A DNA stretch of 64,000 bases, taken from the NCBI GenBank assembly GCA_030549335.1, contig CM060190.1, positions 49,932,999-49,996,998 of the forward strand, read 5' to 3'. The translations under genes and the position numbers were made by a program. The notes beneath the pieces were generated by a model that was given only the letters and a program-made list of their open reading frames with translations, searched no databases and was not told where the DNA came from. This document shows, piece by piece, positions 23,401 to 36,000 of the stretch. Position 1 is the first letter of the stretch. Every line of letters begins with the position of its first letter. This stretch comes from Pontederia crassipes (lineage: Eukaryota; Streptophyta; Magnoliopsida; Commelinales; Pontederiaceae).

Positions 23401-25904
23401 TTTAGCATTTTGTTATGTGCGGATGATGAGTTTCCACTCTATAGAGTCAACTTCAATAGACTTGTTGAACATTCCTGTTGGCATGCATCCAGCAGGAATT
23501 GTAACATAGGAATTTGCAATTATGAGTTGGGTGTTTTAACCATTCAATCATGGATGATTAACAGGGATCATCGTACATCATGAAAAAACAAATTCCAATT
23601 GAGATAAAAAATCATTAGGAGGGATCAATGAAATGTCATCAATTCAAATCTTGGGACTTTATGATTTCAAGTTGACCATGTGCCATTCTCTTTACAATTC
23701 TCATGCATTGTTGCATCCAATTATCTCAATTAATGGATTGAAGACCAGGGCAATGAACGCAAATGCAAAAGCTAGAACCCAAAAGAAGATCTTTTCGGCT
23801 TTTCCCTCACCTCTCATCTCAACCAAAGGAATTGAGATCACCGAGCAGTTGAACTACAGGCACTGCGTTGAAGGAAGAGATCTATGCTTCTATTTTCACC
23901 CAGCCCCAAAAGGAAGGACTGTAACCCAAAGCACTGCCAAGGCCAGGGAAACTCCCTAGAACAGACTGAGGAGATGTGGACAGTATGCTGGCACTTACAC
24001 AGTCCCAGCTGGAACAAAAGATCGCCAAATCGCCGATCTGAATGGCAAGATTGAACAGATACTGGCTTTGATGCAGACTGTTACACCAAACACCTCCGTT
24101 CCCAGCAACCCAACAGAACAAGGTCATCAAATGCTAAACTGGGCTGAAGAAGGTTTAATCTGTAGCTATCCCCAAAAAAGTTTACCCCATAGCTATCCCC
24201 ACACTTTAGAGTATGTTTTTTTAGGCTTTAGAGGTCTGTGTTGGAAATTACTCATTCTTTTCCAGATAAAGAGGCACAAAGAGAAATACAATGATACCTG
24301 GACACTAGGTCGAGGATCATAAACAGAAGAAGCTCCTTTGCTTTCATTCACAGTAAAATATATGTCATCTCTGGACAACAAAAGATGAGCACAATAACTT
24401 TCAACAGCGCCACTGCTACCGTATATGATCTGAAGAACATGGATACAACAAGCTCAGAATAACTTCAAGCATGATAGAATTCCAAAATTGTAAAGAAGTA
24501 CCTCTGCTAGTTCCTCAGCTGTCACTGATTTTTTGTTTTCCAAAAGCTCAGCCCAAGCGCACTCCAAAATGGCCGGATCCTTTCGGATTCATCATGAATT
24601 ATTTAGAAACCTTGCTCTAAGTTCTAGTATATCACATAATAAGACAAGCTATTTTTTAGAGGAATAAAACAAGTTATTACTTACCAAGATATCGTGGGCT
24701 TTCTGAATAAATTCACTAATATCTGTGTGGTCAAAATCTTCAACGTCTGGTACAATATATGTAACTTGCTGAGGTTTTATAGATGAGGAAACACCATTCT
24801 GATTTTCCCACAGAAAGAATTACAAATAAAAAACAAAAAAGAAAGAAAGAATGATGTCTGAAATGAACAAGAAAAAAAAAAGAGTGAACACCTAAAAACA
24901 CCTGATCACAGACAATCCAATTTTTCTTTCCATCAGGTCTTTGGGCAACTGCAAGCAATGACTTTTGAGAATCTTTGCGAAATTCAATCAACAATCCTTT
25001 CTGCAGGGATTTCTTTTCTAGTTTAACTTCAAGTAACTCCTTTGCAGTAGGCAATCCCATTCTGCAGGAAGTATTACTGCCACAATTAATTATAATTGAA
25101 AGGTTTAAATTAAAGAGAAAGATCACTCAGTCATAAACACGCTAGGCAGCTGATTGTTCAAATTGACATTAATCTTAAAGTCCGAAGACTTTGATTATTC
25201 AGAACATGATACAAAAAATTGGGTAAGTCAGTCTTAAGCTAATTTTCATAAGCCTGAATCCAAGTTATTTTTCCTCGTGACAAGCCTTACTCAAACCATT
25301 GTAAACGAAAACGAGCATTTACCAGCGTTTAAGCACTAGATTAATGCCATGCACAGTACATCAAATTTGACCAGAAAATATGAAGTATTTCTCATACATG
25401 AGTTCAGAACTTTAAGTTGTGGATGATACAAATCATTCCAAATGCTCACAAAAATGGTAGCTTCGACAGATGTTTAAGAAAGCTTCTGCGCAGTCATGAT
25501 TTCTCTCAAATTACGAGGAGAATTCAACTCTTTATAAGATTAGATGATGCATTTTGTCCAAACGGGGAAAAAACATCAAACCAGTCCCTGTGGACTGAAG
25601 ATAAATATGCTTACGTCACCGTAGCTCGAGCTCTCCGGTTGGCGCGAATGAGCGCGAGCTCTTCCATGACCGACTCCACGAGGCTGTGGGCGTAGCAACT
25701 CCGTCCACCACTGAACCCGCCACGATAAGCATCAGAGGCGTCCGCTCCAAATTGCCGAGGGATGGCGAACTGGAGGCCCACGCGAAGGGAAGAAGGGCGA
25801 CGGCGGCAGAAGCCGTGGGAAAGGAAGGATGAGACACAGCAGGCGGCGACAGCGGATGATCGGAACGCGGCGCAGCCGCTCACCGCCCTCGTGGTGGCCG
25901 CCAT
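17464..25904 (-). CDS. RNR1: RNase II-family 3'-5' exoribonuclease, chloroplast/mitochondrial (RNR1)
   Basis: RNR1 trims 3' ends of rRNA and other organellar transcripts. Fourteen exons: 25615-25904, 24902-25061, 24685-24798, 24502-24579, 24298-24429, 21966-22187, 21482-21664, 21331-21393, 19606-19712, 19378-19527, 19134-19293, 18424-18819, 17853-18077, 17464-17580. All introns are GT-AG and phases agree; the sum is 2397 nt (798 residues, near the 803 of Arabidopsis RNR1). Residues 1-60 are rich in Ala, Ser and Arg, as in a transit peptide. The RNB domain spans about 400-690: exon 8 ends AIDVDEADE and exon 9 opens LDDAL, together the catalytic aspartate cluster. Exon 12 carries QFTSPIRRYIDL. 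Glu replaces one of the four aspartates, as in the plant family. The C-terminus is S1-like. The start at 25904 (MAATTRAV) fits the family; in-frame ATGs at 25916 and 25952 are possible. Confidence 0.95.
19775..21285 (+). mobile_element. Copia-type solo LTR in RNR1 intron 8
   Basis: Starts TGTTAGAG and ends AATCCTACA. Near the right end are features I associate with long Copia LTRs: GGACGTAGGCCAAG followed by GGCCGAACCTCGTC (21050-21082), then TTTAACACCAATTCACCCCC and CCTCTTGGTGCC just before the end. A TATA box, GGCTATAAAAGAG, lies near 20671. Flanks are AAATA (19770-19774) and AAATC (21286-21290), a TSD with one mismatch. It lies antisense to the gene; its right end is 45 bp from the exon 8 donor. 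The left half contains three diverged copies of a unit of about 170 bp, and 20390-20600 has several GGTCGACC palindromes. Confidence 0.7.
22450..22880. mobile_element. AGATCT-rich inverted-repeat element in RNR1 intron 5
   Basis: The left end TTGTCAAGATCTTGATC and the right end (reverse complement) TTGTCGAGATGGAGATC are related inverted termini. The left end continues with repeated AGATCTTAAGATCTTA units, and the right side has matching GATCTTCGATCTTATG. The interior is AT-rich without an ORF. It looks like a MITE, but no TSD was identified and the superfamily is unknown. Confidence 0.4.
23640..24165 (+). pseudogene. retroelement-like coding fragment in RNR1 intron 5
   Basis: Compositionally this stretch differs from the surrounding intron and reads partly open: one frame ends GRTVTQSTAKARETP then a stop, and after a frame change TKDRQIADLNGKIEQILALM, which looks like a coiled-coil segment. 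Such mixed basic and coiled-coil stretches occur in retrotransposon Gag proteins, but I do not recognise a family and no zinc knuckle is seen. It is antisense to RNR1 and ends about 130 bp before exon 5. Confidence 0.25.
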
Positions 25905-25999
25905 GGGAGGTTTCATCGAACACCTCGTAGGCCAGTAATCCACAAAGAGCACGAGGATTTATTTTATTTCTTTATATTTAGGTTTTTTTTACTTATTTG

Positions 26000-27617
26000 T
26001 GGAGATGCTCCTAACTAAATTGATAAAGGCTGTGATAAAACTAGTGGAACATTTAAGAGAATTTTAAGCCACTGTCGAAAAAATAAATAAATAAAAAGTG
26101 TTAGTGATGGATTAGTTAATTTATTTTCGCTTAAGAAAAGTTTAAGGATAATGCTCACGGATATTAAAATGACAATTGCAAAAGAGAAAAAAATATAAAT
26201 ATGGTGTGTGAAGTTTTACACAATATTAATATTATTAGTTATTGTTATTGTCACTCAACTTTGATTTTTAATATCTAAACAAGTAATTCAATCATAAGAA
26301 TATATTTTAGATTATTCGACTTATGCAAAGTCAGCAATGTCTTTTTTTAAAAACAATATATTATTGAAAAATAACTTATGCAAAATATATTCTGTATATC
26401 TATTTTCATTGACGTTTATAAAATTTAAGCTTGTTTGAAAAAGGATTCATATGTCACCATAAAAAAATTAGAAATATTTTTTTAATGATATGTGAATATT
26501 TTAAATTTTATGGTGAATGATTTAAAACTTGAATTTTTTAAAATTTTAAGTAAACTGACTCTTAATACTTATGGTTTCCTCGCTCATTAATAAGCAAATT
26601 ATCTGCTATATGTAAACGTTGAGAAAATAAGTAAATAAATTGAGAAAAGTGAATAATAAAAAAATAAATTTATATGCTTAATTTTAATAAAAATATATAT
26701 TATTATCTATTTCGATTATAACATATGAGTTTGTGGTGTAAAAACTTTTTTTTTATATTTTCAAAAAAAACTCCCTAACTGAAGAACTTAAATTAGAAAT
26801 CTGATAATGTTATTTCGGGGGTAACTTTTGTAAAATAAATTTCGATTGCATGGAAAGAAAAGCCTGAGCATACAATTTTATTTATATGTTGATGTTTATC
26901 TTTTTTTGTCATTTATCTTTGTTTTCCTAATTTTACTGTTTAGAATATGAAGTGATTTGCAGTTTGAAAACCGAGTAGTCGATTTGTTAAGTTTTTTTTA
27001 AAGATCAAGATAATGGTTCTACTAATTGTTATTTGTCTTCTTTAAAAACGACACAAATAGGTGTGGAAGTACAAATCAACAAATCCATACAATTTTATTA
27101 TTATAATATAATAACTACATTTTATTTGTGAGGAATATTAGGATGGTACCACTGTCTTTGTGGTAGCACCTGCACCCTTACTTTCAGGATCGTTCGATCT
27201 GAAATGGGTGGACAAAATTAAGACGCTTCAGTTCAAGCATCCGATTCAAGGGTACATGTTCATGCGAGTTGCTGGTCCGCGTCTACTTTTCCCTGCAGGT
27301 GACTCATCTCTGCTTGAGTTGCTAGATGGAGACAGATGGTTGATGGCAGCAGTGAACAGGAGGGCGGAGGATGATTCGGGCAACGAGGGAGGGCGGCCGA
27401 CGTTGATGAGGAACTGGGCGGATGGCGGACTATAGGCGAAAAGGAGGGTGACATCGAGGACGATTGAGCACACAAAGAAAAGGTGGACGTCCCCCCTATA
27501 GAGGGGGTCCGACGCCCCTTTTTTCGCCCTCGCCATCACAGCTACGAAAAAGGGGGGTGATGCCTTCCTTTTGTGCTTGTCGACCCTCCGTCGCATAGAT
27601 CTGCCACGCCAGACAGA
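26000..27617. other. intergenic region upstream of RNR1, no gene seen
   Basis: The first kilobase is AT-rich. From about 27130 to 27617 the base composition turns GC-rich and continues beyond the solo LTR to about 30470, so the LTR split an older GC-rich segment. ORFs at 27160-27596 on both strands have no recognisable domain. Whether this is a decayed gene or transposon body cannot be told from sequence alone. Confidence 0.45.
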
Positions 27618-27622
27618 TCGAG

Positions 27623-30220
27623 TGTAACAACCTCAAAATTCGACCGTAATTTTAAATTCTTGTCGAATCCTAGGCGACGTTACATTGACATTGCATTGAC
27701 CTAATTTCATAAAAACTTTTGCAGCGGAAACATATTCATAAATATAAACATAAAATAGCATTTTTCATAACAGCGGAAGACTTCGACATAATTAAATTTC
27801 AAGATACATAAACTGGCCCATTAGCTTAATAGGCTCTAACGTACACTCAATAGAGGGTTCAACATACATAAATGAGTTCAAATGGAGTACATGACTCAAT
27901 AAGGCCCATAATCCATACATATAACATTCTTATAAGAGTTCATCATGAAAACATAATATAAACCCATGTGCAACATCGCCGTCACGAGGCCCTCATCGCC
28001 GAACCTAAGCCTTCTTCATACATGCACGGATCCATGGGGTGCAGGGGTTTCTCCCGTTAGAATATGTTGAGGCTCATGCATGCTATGATCTTATAACATG
28101 ATTCTATGTCATGGCATATGCATTTCATCATCATAAAGCATAAGTCATATGCATGCTATGTGCTACTTATATATACTATATGACAAGATAAGATAACATG
28201 TAACATCATAATCTTAGATCATGCATATCATAACTTATCATTATACTTATTATTATGCTATTTCATATCATGATCATATCTTACTTTACTTGGTCATCTT
28301 TGTTCATGATATCATATGATGTGACAAGTGGACATTGCGTCCTCATAGGTGCATACTTCTTCATACATATTTATCATATTTAACTTTATGTCTCAGGTCA
28401 TTCATCATTCATCTTTTCGTCTTTCATCTTTACTTAGATAATTTCTTATTTTGTCAATTGAGAAGGATGGTGGCGCATAGATCATAACCCTCACCCATAG
28501 GTGAGGTCGTAACCCTCTCCTGTAGGAGAAGTCATTACCCTCATTCGTCAATGAGGTCATTATCCTCATTTGCCAATGATGTCTTCCTTCACCCGTCGGT
28601 GAAGTCTTATATATAAGGTACTGATTGGTCCTGAGTCATAAAGAAAAATGCCACGCCTTCATCAATCCGTCTTTTAATCATGTTCATCAATACATTCAAT
28701 CATTCAATACATGTTGCACCTTTTAACCCTAATTAAGGTCATAGAAACTTTAAATCATGCTAAGTGTGGACATTCAAACATAACCAATCATTCCCCAGAA
28801 ATGGTCGACCATTTTGGGTAATGGTCGACCACCGGTCGTATATCGGTCGACCGGTTGGGTCATCGGTCGACCGTTTTGGTCCTGTCGGACGATCGAAGCT
28901 GTGTTCAGGTTCGTCCGCTAATCACAGAATGTGATTGCATCTCTAAAACGGACGATCACTCGTATATCGGTCGACCATTATGGGTCTTTCGGACGATCGA
29001 AATTAGACTTCGGTTCGTCCGCTAATCATAGAATATTTCGGCTGTTTTGGCAATGCATATCGGACGACCGTTTTGGATATCGGTCGACCGATACTTAACT
29101 TATTCGGACGACCGAATCGAAATGTTCGGACGACCGCCAATCACAGAATGTGTCGAGTTTCTTGACTACACATATCGGACGACCGTTAGAAAATCGATCG
29201 ACCGCTACATGTCCTTCGGATGTCCGAAATAAGGTCTTCGGGCGGCCGCAGAATGTGTTTGCCCTTCCAGAACGGTCGACCGATACGGAATCGATCGCCC
29301 GTTATGGGACGGCAGACACCATATTTTACAAGGGTTCTTTTCCAAATCTTTTACACATTAACATATTGAAACAATCTTAACTTCCAAACATCATAATAGA
29401 CCTTCCTTAACATTCTAATCATGAAACATAATGGAATTTTCACATAAAGCATTCAACATGCTAATCACTCTTATAAATTATACATAAGCTTTACAAGATC
29501 TCACAATGAGCTAATATAAGTGATAATGAATATTATAATCTTAAAGATGCTTAGTAATATGACAATAAATATGGTAATAATACATGAAGCATCTTACATT
29601 CAAATCATGATTAGCAATAATATAGTAATCTAACGAAACATGAAGTAAGAAATGCATAATCCCTAATCATACTTTAATAAGACCTAGGGTGCTCTTAAAA
29701 TCCCTTAATCCACACAATATATATCATTAAAGGGTGATTAGGATAAGTGAATCCCCTCAAACATATCTTAATTAAGAATCCCTAACTTTAATCTTTCCTC
29801 CCTTTCTCTCCTAACCTAATCTGCCCCTGTACTCTCCTTGATGTTGCTGTCCACCAGCTTAATGAGACAATGTAGGAAAATGGAAAGGGGATTAGTACGG
29901 AGAAAGGAAGATTTGCTGAAGTAGCAAGAGGGTGCCTAAGGACCAGAAGATAAACAATGGACACTTACTGTAGCTGCAATGGGACCTCTTGAATGTGCTG
30001 GCCAAGAGCAAGGAAGCAATGGGAGTGAGAGAGTGTGGAAAGGTGATCATTGTAGCTGAGGGAGGCTTCTTCCTTGGGGTTGTCGGCTTGGTAGGTGGAA
30101 AGAAGAGATTAGTGCATAGTAGCATGCTTTTATACGGTAAAAGGGTGAGTGGGCTGGTCACGTGTTGGGCTTGTTGGACACTTCTTTTCCTTTTTTTTTA
30201 TTTACATGTCGGATGTTACA
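27623..30220 (-). mobile_element. solo LTR, same Gypsy-type family, minus orientation
   Basis: Bounded by TGTAACAACCTC and GGATGTTACA with a perfect 5-bp TSD TCGAG (27618-27622 and 30221-30225). Length is 2598 bp. Orientation is minus: reverse-complemented, it has ACCGTATAAAAGCATGC (TATA box) about 100 bp in, and its end GTCGAATTTTGAGGTTGTTACA-like sequence matches the end of the plus-strand LTR at 7383-10019. Both also share a zone of repeated GAGGTCAT-type motifs (28480-28610 here). A block at 28800-29310 is dense in CGGTCGACCG and CGGACGATCG motifs. No internal region remains. Confidence 0.87.
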
Positions 30221-30225
30221 TCGAG

Positions 30226-32156
30226 TGCCGGAGCATAATCGTTGCGTCAACTTCATGCTGCTGCCCTCTAATGAGGAAGTCGTGCACGCTGATGAATGAA
30301 AGATGGGAGGAGAAGACAGTACACGCATCAAGATAGAGAGGGAGGAGGAGACGTGCGAAAGAGAGGAGCTGTGCACCTCTCAAACTCGCTGAACCGCTCC
30401 CTTCGACCCAGCTCGCTGAACCACTCGAATCTCTACCTTGAATAAGTGCGGACACATCAGAACCGTCCGTCTCATATCTCTTTATTTATTCATTTTAGAA
30501 ATAATTTTGTATTCTGAAATATTGTTTTATCATAAAGACAAATTTAAATAAACACAAAATTAATTAATATATCTTGATTCGATAAAATTAGAAAAGTGAA
30601 ATATTAAAGAAATACAAAACATTTAAATAAATAAATTTATTTTAAATGAAAAGAAAAGTAGTAAATTCTAAAAATGCTCACTAGTTAAACTCTCAATTTT
30701 ATAGATGAAGCTTTTAAAATTATGTATATCGAATAACAAAATAGAGTTTCAAACTGTATTTGGGTATCCAGAATTTTAAATTCTGGATGTGTCAAAAGAG
30801 CCTTATAATATTCTCTTTTTTTTATTGCGGCAATAGTTTATGTGGTCTCTCTTCATTACCTAATTACGTGTATCTATGTTAAACTTATTTTCAATATATT
30901 ATAATCTGTTTCCTAGATTCTAAACATTTTTTTACAAAATAGTGTCTGTGGCGTTTGATTAGGGATTAAGTAGGAGAATATATAGATATTCTTTGGATTA
31001 TAGTCAAACGCATGATTTATTCTATAAAAAGTACAACAATCTTGCCATTTTAAAAAAAATAACCTTCTAAACAATGAAAATTGTATTCTTTATAAAATGT
31101 GGAATCCACGTAATCGGGTGCAGACTTAAAAAAATGAGTAATCGGATGAATTATATATCTTAACCGCAAGCTATTTTAACCCTCGTGCAAACGGGCCTAA
31201 GTAATCAGTCAGATTTTCTCTTTGAATTTTAAATATTAAAAAATACTAAAAAATATCAAACTAAAAAACCTAAATCACTTGCCCAAATAACCTAGTAAAA
31301 TTTATCCTTCCATTGCGGGTGTTAGAATGCAGAGAATGGGAGCCAGATGCTCTCTGTTCATTTTTTTTATGTACCCTTTTTTAAAAGAAAAAAAATAACT
31401 CAAGAAGGTGAAAAAAGCATATGCATTTTGATTATCTTTTTAAATCAAACAAAACCTTAATGAATCTGATGAGAATTCTATGAACAACTTCCTTGCCATA
31501 TTATTTTTTAAGAGATCATCCTCCTTCCTTGAAAGGGTAATAAAAGTATGAAATGTACAACTATCAAATGGAAATCATGGTCCTGACAAATGAGTTTGTG
31601 GTGACAAATAAAGTTTTCCCATGATATGTATATAGCAATGATATATCAGCATATGACACCAGAACGAGGAGATTTTTGCTTCATATCCAATAACCAAAAG
31701 AAACTATTTTGCTCCATGAAAAATAAATGCAAGACTATACAAAGCAAAATATATAACATGAGAATGGATCGAAGAAGTCTCTCATGATAAATAAAAATAA
31801 TTAAACAATTAATATACTATATGACAATAAAAATTTTGTTCTAGAGTGGCCTCCGGGATCTCGGGGGTTGCCATTTGCTCATAAATGAGACAAGCTTAAG
31901 TACAATTGCTCTTGAGCTTCACACTAGCAGATGTATTAAACTATATATGATCAGCAGAACGTCCCATAAGACTAAGCAGGTCAACACCATGTTTCAGCGA
32001 CAAGGATCGTTCCATCAACAGGAAATAGTCCTTTTACATATATTTCATATTGGGTACTTCATTCACGTCGGGGCAGCTAATTCTGACATTCTGTTTCATC
32101 ACGAGCCGTGCTTATTCTGGGTGAAGAGACATCAGAATCATAATGTTAGCAAGTGA
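30226..32156. other. intergenic region, no gene seen
   Basis: The first 240 bp continue the GC-rich segment that was split by the solo LTR. A possible short Tourist-like MITE lies at about 30950-31200: GGCGTTTGATTAGGGATT at left faces, in reverse complement, GGCCCGTTTGCACGAGGGTT at right. The ORF of 93 codons at 31875-32156 has no recognisable domain and lies downstream of IWS1. Confidence 0.45.
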
Positions 32157-32165
32157 TAAAAGGAA

Positions 32166-32558
32166 GGGTTATTTCCATAAACCACCCCTAAACTATCATA
32201 ATTTTTCACATCTAACTCCAAATTATGAACTTATTTTTTTGGATCCGTGAATTTTCCAATTTAATCCTTCCGTCAACTTCTGTCAACTTTTCCGTTATCT
32301 TCGATTTTTTTTCATTTATGAAAAGTCAAAAATACCCCTCCCTTCGACTTTATATTTTTGTTTCGACCTCTGCAACTTCGAGGGGTATTTTTTACTTTTC
32401 ATAAATGAGAAAAATAAACAATAACGGAAAAGTTGCCAGAAGTCAACGGAAAGATCGAATTGAAAAAATCACAATAATTTAGGAATTCAAAAAAGTAAGT
32501 TCATAGTTTGGAATTAGATGTGAAAAATCATAATAGGAGTAATTTATGGAAATAATCC
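32166..32558. mobile_element. foldback MULE-type MITE 3' of IWS1
   Basis: The arms are nearly complementary throughout. Left GGGTTATTTCCATAAACCAC and TTTTTCACATCTAACTCC pair with right-arm copies that read GGATTATTTCCATAAATTAC and TTTTTCACATCTAATTCC in reverse complement. The centre has CTTTTCATAAATGAG facing its own complement. TSDs are TAAAAGGAA (32157-32165) and TAAAAGAAA (32559-32567), eight of nine bases alike. It is the same family as the element at 37675-38151. Confidence 0.75.
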
Positions 32559-33015
32559 TAAAAGAAAATTTAAATGATTGATACGATTTGCTTATATATT
32601 ATGCAACATCTATCATGCTGAGACATAACCAATCAGCTATCTTTGTGAAAACAAAAGTAAGAATAGTTTTCATTGATTTGGTGTTGACGAGTGTCAATGC
32701 CAGACAGAACTGAAAAGGACATAGTTATGTGCGGATAAGATGAAGATGAAATCCTCTAAAAAATGAGATGAAGAGGAAAGTGTAACTTGTTTATAGTTGA
32801 CTTGAACATGAAGTTTGAGGGGAAAAGCAAAGAATAAACACCCTGAAAGAAAACACACAATATTTATTTAATGTCCAAGGCATCTAGAACAATGAGGAAG
32901 GCAAAAAGTAATTATGATCTCAACTCTAGTTTGAAAGATGACACGACAATATACCAGAATTATGTTACTTAAGACAACTTACTTAGAGCTCATAAAATAT
33001 CATTTTTTTTGTTGA

Positions 33016-36000
33016 TTACAGGTATTTCACCATGCCTCGTCCCTCAACACTGAGTTTTGAAGCTTGAAGCTGCCTTTTCTTTGGTGTTTTCAACTGTTGC
33101 AACTTCTTGTTCATCTGCAGCAAGAAAAGAGCATGCAAAAAAACAACAATGTATAATATTGTCAGAATCAAACACCAATTTTGTTGCTTTCATTTCTGAA
33201 AAATGCTTTCAGGAAGATAAAGTTTTCATCGAAGAGTTTCATTGACCTTTAAGGAGAGTAACTTTTCAAATGATGCCATTTCAAAATATTTTTTCATGCA
33301 AATATGAGTTCCATTTACTGGGCTTCAAAACAACTAACAGAAAGCATGGACCTAGGCTTGTATCAGAGATCCCTTTAAGTGACAACACAGTTCCAAATTC
33401 CAATTATTAATTCTTCTCCTTTACACTGACGAACCTTTTAGTTATGAAAACCAGCTTCAATGATGAAGTCTTTCTTCCTTAGGCAAAATGCATGAAGTAT
33501 TCCTGGCTTGTGCAAACTCATGCCAAGGCATCATATCCTTCTGCACATTTATTTATATAACCTTTAAATTTTTAACTATGCAATTAAACTAGAAGCATAC
33601 CAGGTATCACTTAATTTGCATGAGAAACCATATAAGTTGGCCCAAAGTCGCTTTTAAGCACTATAACAATATATAATTTCATATTTAAAATTGCAGACGT
33701 CCATTGTAGATAGAATAAATTTCATCAAGCCTTGAATATACTTAACCTTGCAATAAGCCAATAACAAAAGACTTGGAAATGATTTCTTAAATAATCGTGA
33801 CAGACATTAGAGAAGTCTTGAGAGTAGAAACATTTACAATGCAGAACTTTGGTGAAATCACAGATCTATTTTGTTTTTGGAACTAAAAACGCCAACCTTT
33901 AGTCGACGCTGATCTTGGATCAACTGTTTTGCTCGTGCCCTAACTTCTTCAGGGTCAACCTTCGATTGAGGTCGCACCACAAAATCCAAAGGTGATGCTT
34001 CAGGCCTAGAAGCATGCTGCCTAGCAGGTTGACCAGTCTTCTTACCCCTGCACCCATATAGAGTAGATATTTACACTTAACAATGAAATGAACCCAATCT
34101 GTCATGTTTTCAAGTCTGTAATTTTGTTTTGATAACCTTTTCAAGAAGCATCAAGTATGTTATTTTTAAAAGATAATTTCTTTCAAGTTGTCAAGGTGCA
34201 ATTCAATTGAGTCAACAACTTGTTCTTATTTTCTACTTCTATGTTTGCTCTCATACTCGCTCTCAAAAAAAAAATATTTGCTCTCATAATGAAAAAAGTT
34301 GAGATTATCTTACTGCGAAAATTCAGCCAGGTCAAGATCATCATCTTGAGATTCCATAGTTTTAGCTGCTTGCCTTAAGTATCAACCAAAAGAGAAACAA
34401 AGTTCAAACTTCTGTTAAGAAACATGAAATAGAACAAATAAGACAGTAAACCAGTACGAAGCACGTCAAATGACACAGCCAGTGATTACTTCTGTGAAGA
34501 TGGTCTTCTGTATGGAACTCTCTCATCATCATAATGTCTCATATCTTCAAATCTAGTACTCTTGTTAAATATTGGTCGACTCTGCAAAATATATATATAT
34601 ACTTATTATGACTAGTGCATTTTTAACTACAGGCAGGAAACAATAATATGAGTCATGACCCATTTATTTGAGAGAGTGACAGCAATTTTTAGCTCTTCAG
34701 CTTACCCATTTATCAACCAATTCTTTAGCAAGCTTTCTGTTGGAAGTTGTTTCCTCATCCGACTTTGACAAAAACATAATAACCTGTGGATAATATTAAA
34801 TTGTTTTTACCTCTCAAAACACATCCAATTGCCTTTCTGAAGATAATTTGTCAGAGACAATAATTAGAGCATTAAATTTACTTCATAATACCTTTCCAAG
34901 ACCACTCTTTTTCAGTTGCTCTCTCCTATCATATTGCTCCAGGTCAATTGGATACTGCACGATAATAGCAATTTGCCAAGAAATTTTTTTTTTACAATCC
35001 AAAAGGAAATAATACAAAACTTCTAATTTGTCAACAACTAGTAGTACAATATCTCTAAGCAACAAGTAAAGAAACACTCAAATGAATGGCTCTATCACAT
35101 ACATCTGAAAGAAGTTTGAGAACAGCAGTTCTAATGTTCATATTAGGCAAGCTTCCGTCAGGTAGGGGCTCAAGCCAATTCTTTAGAACAGTCAATATCC
35201 CATGATCCAGGAATTCCTGTTGAAGCATTTTCCTGCATAAAGGGAAAGAATTCTCAAAGATGGTAAGTTGTGATTGAATAGGCAATGTCACAGATGAAAG
35301 TTCTATATCGAGAGAAGTATCATTTAGGGGATCACAAGAAAGTTTGTTATGAGACCATCTTACTTTGACAGAACATCAACAAGCATTGGCAACTTCCTGA
35401 GTTTGTTGATAGCTGGTTTACTTAGTCTATTGAGTTCAGCATCTTCTTCAGCTGTAACTTCGAATTCAGCCATATAATGTTCAACTATCATAGCAATCTC
35501 AGCAGGTGACTTCTCATTTTTCTTCTTCTTCTTTCCTCCTTTAAAGAGTTTATTAATTTCATCATCTTCTTCACCCTCTTCTGCCTAAGGAGTGAAAATT
35601 GGAAAAACATCATACAGAGCATACCCTTTTAAAATAAAACCAGACAGACAATAAGCCAAAAGGCATCAAGTTTTCAAGATAGAAGACACAATATACAACT
35701 TATATTAACTGACAACATTTAGTAAAAGTCATGAAAAAGCAAGATAGTGTCAAGGATCCAATGGAAAATATAGTAAGTAAACAACATAGCAAAAAGATAA
35801 CAACTTGAAAAGCATAAATTACTTAATAAAGCAGACAGACAAAAGTTTAACCTGAGGTGCATGCCTGGGAGATCCTTCATTGTCACTACCAAAACGATCT
35901 GCAGGGGCAACACCAGTATCATCAATGAAGTTATCATCATCCACTGTTCTTACACCTTCTTGGTCATCCTGATACATGCACAATAGGAAAACATGAAAAG

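Noticed and set aside
27160..27596. ORFs of 91 and 116 codons on opposite strands
   Set aside because: GC-rich DNA gives long random frames; neither shows a domain or plausible gene structure.
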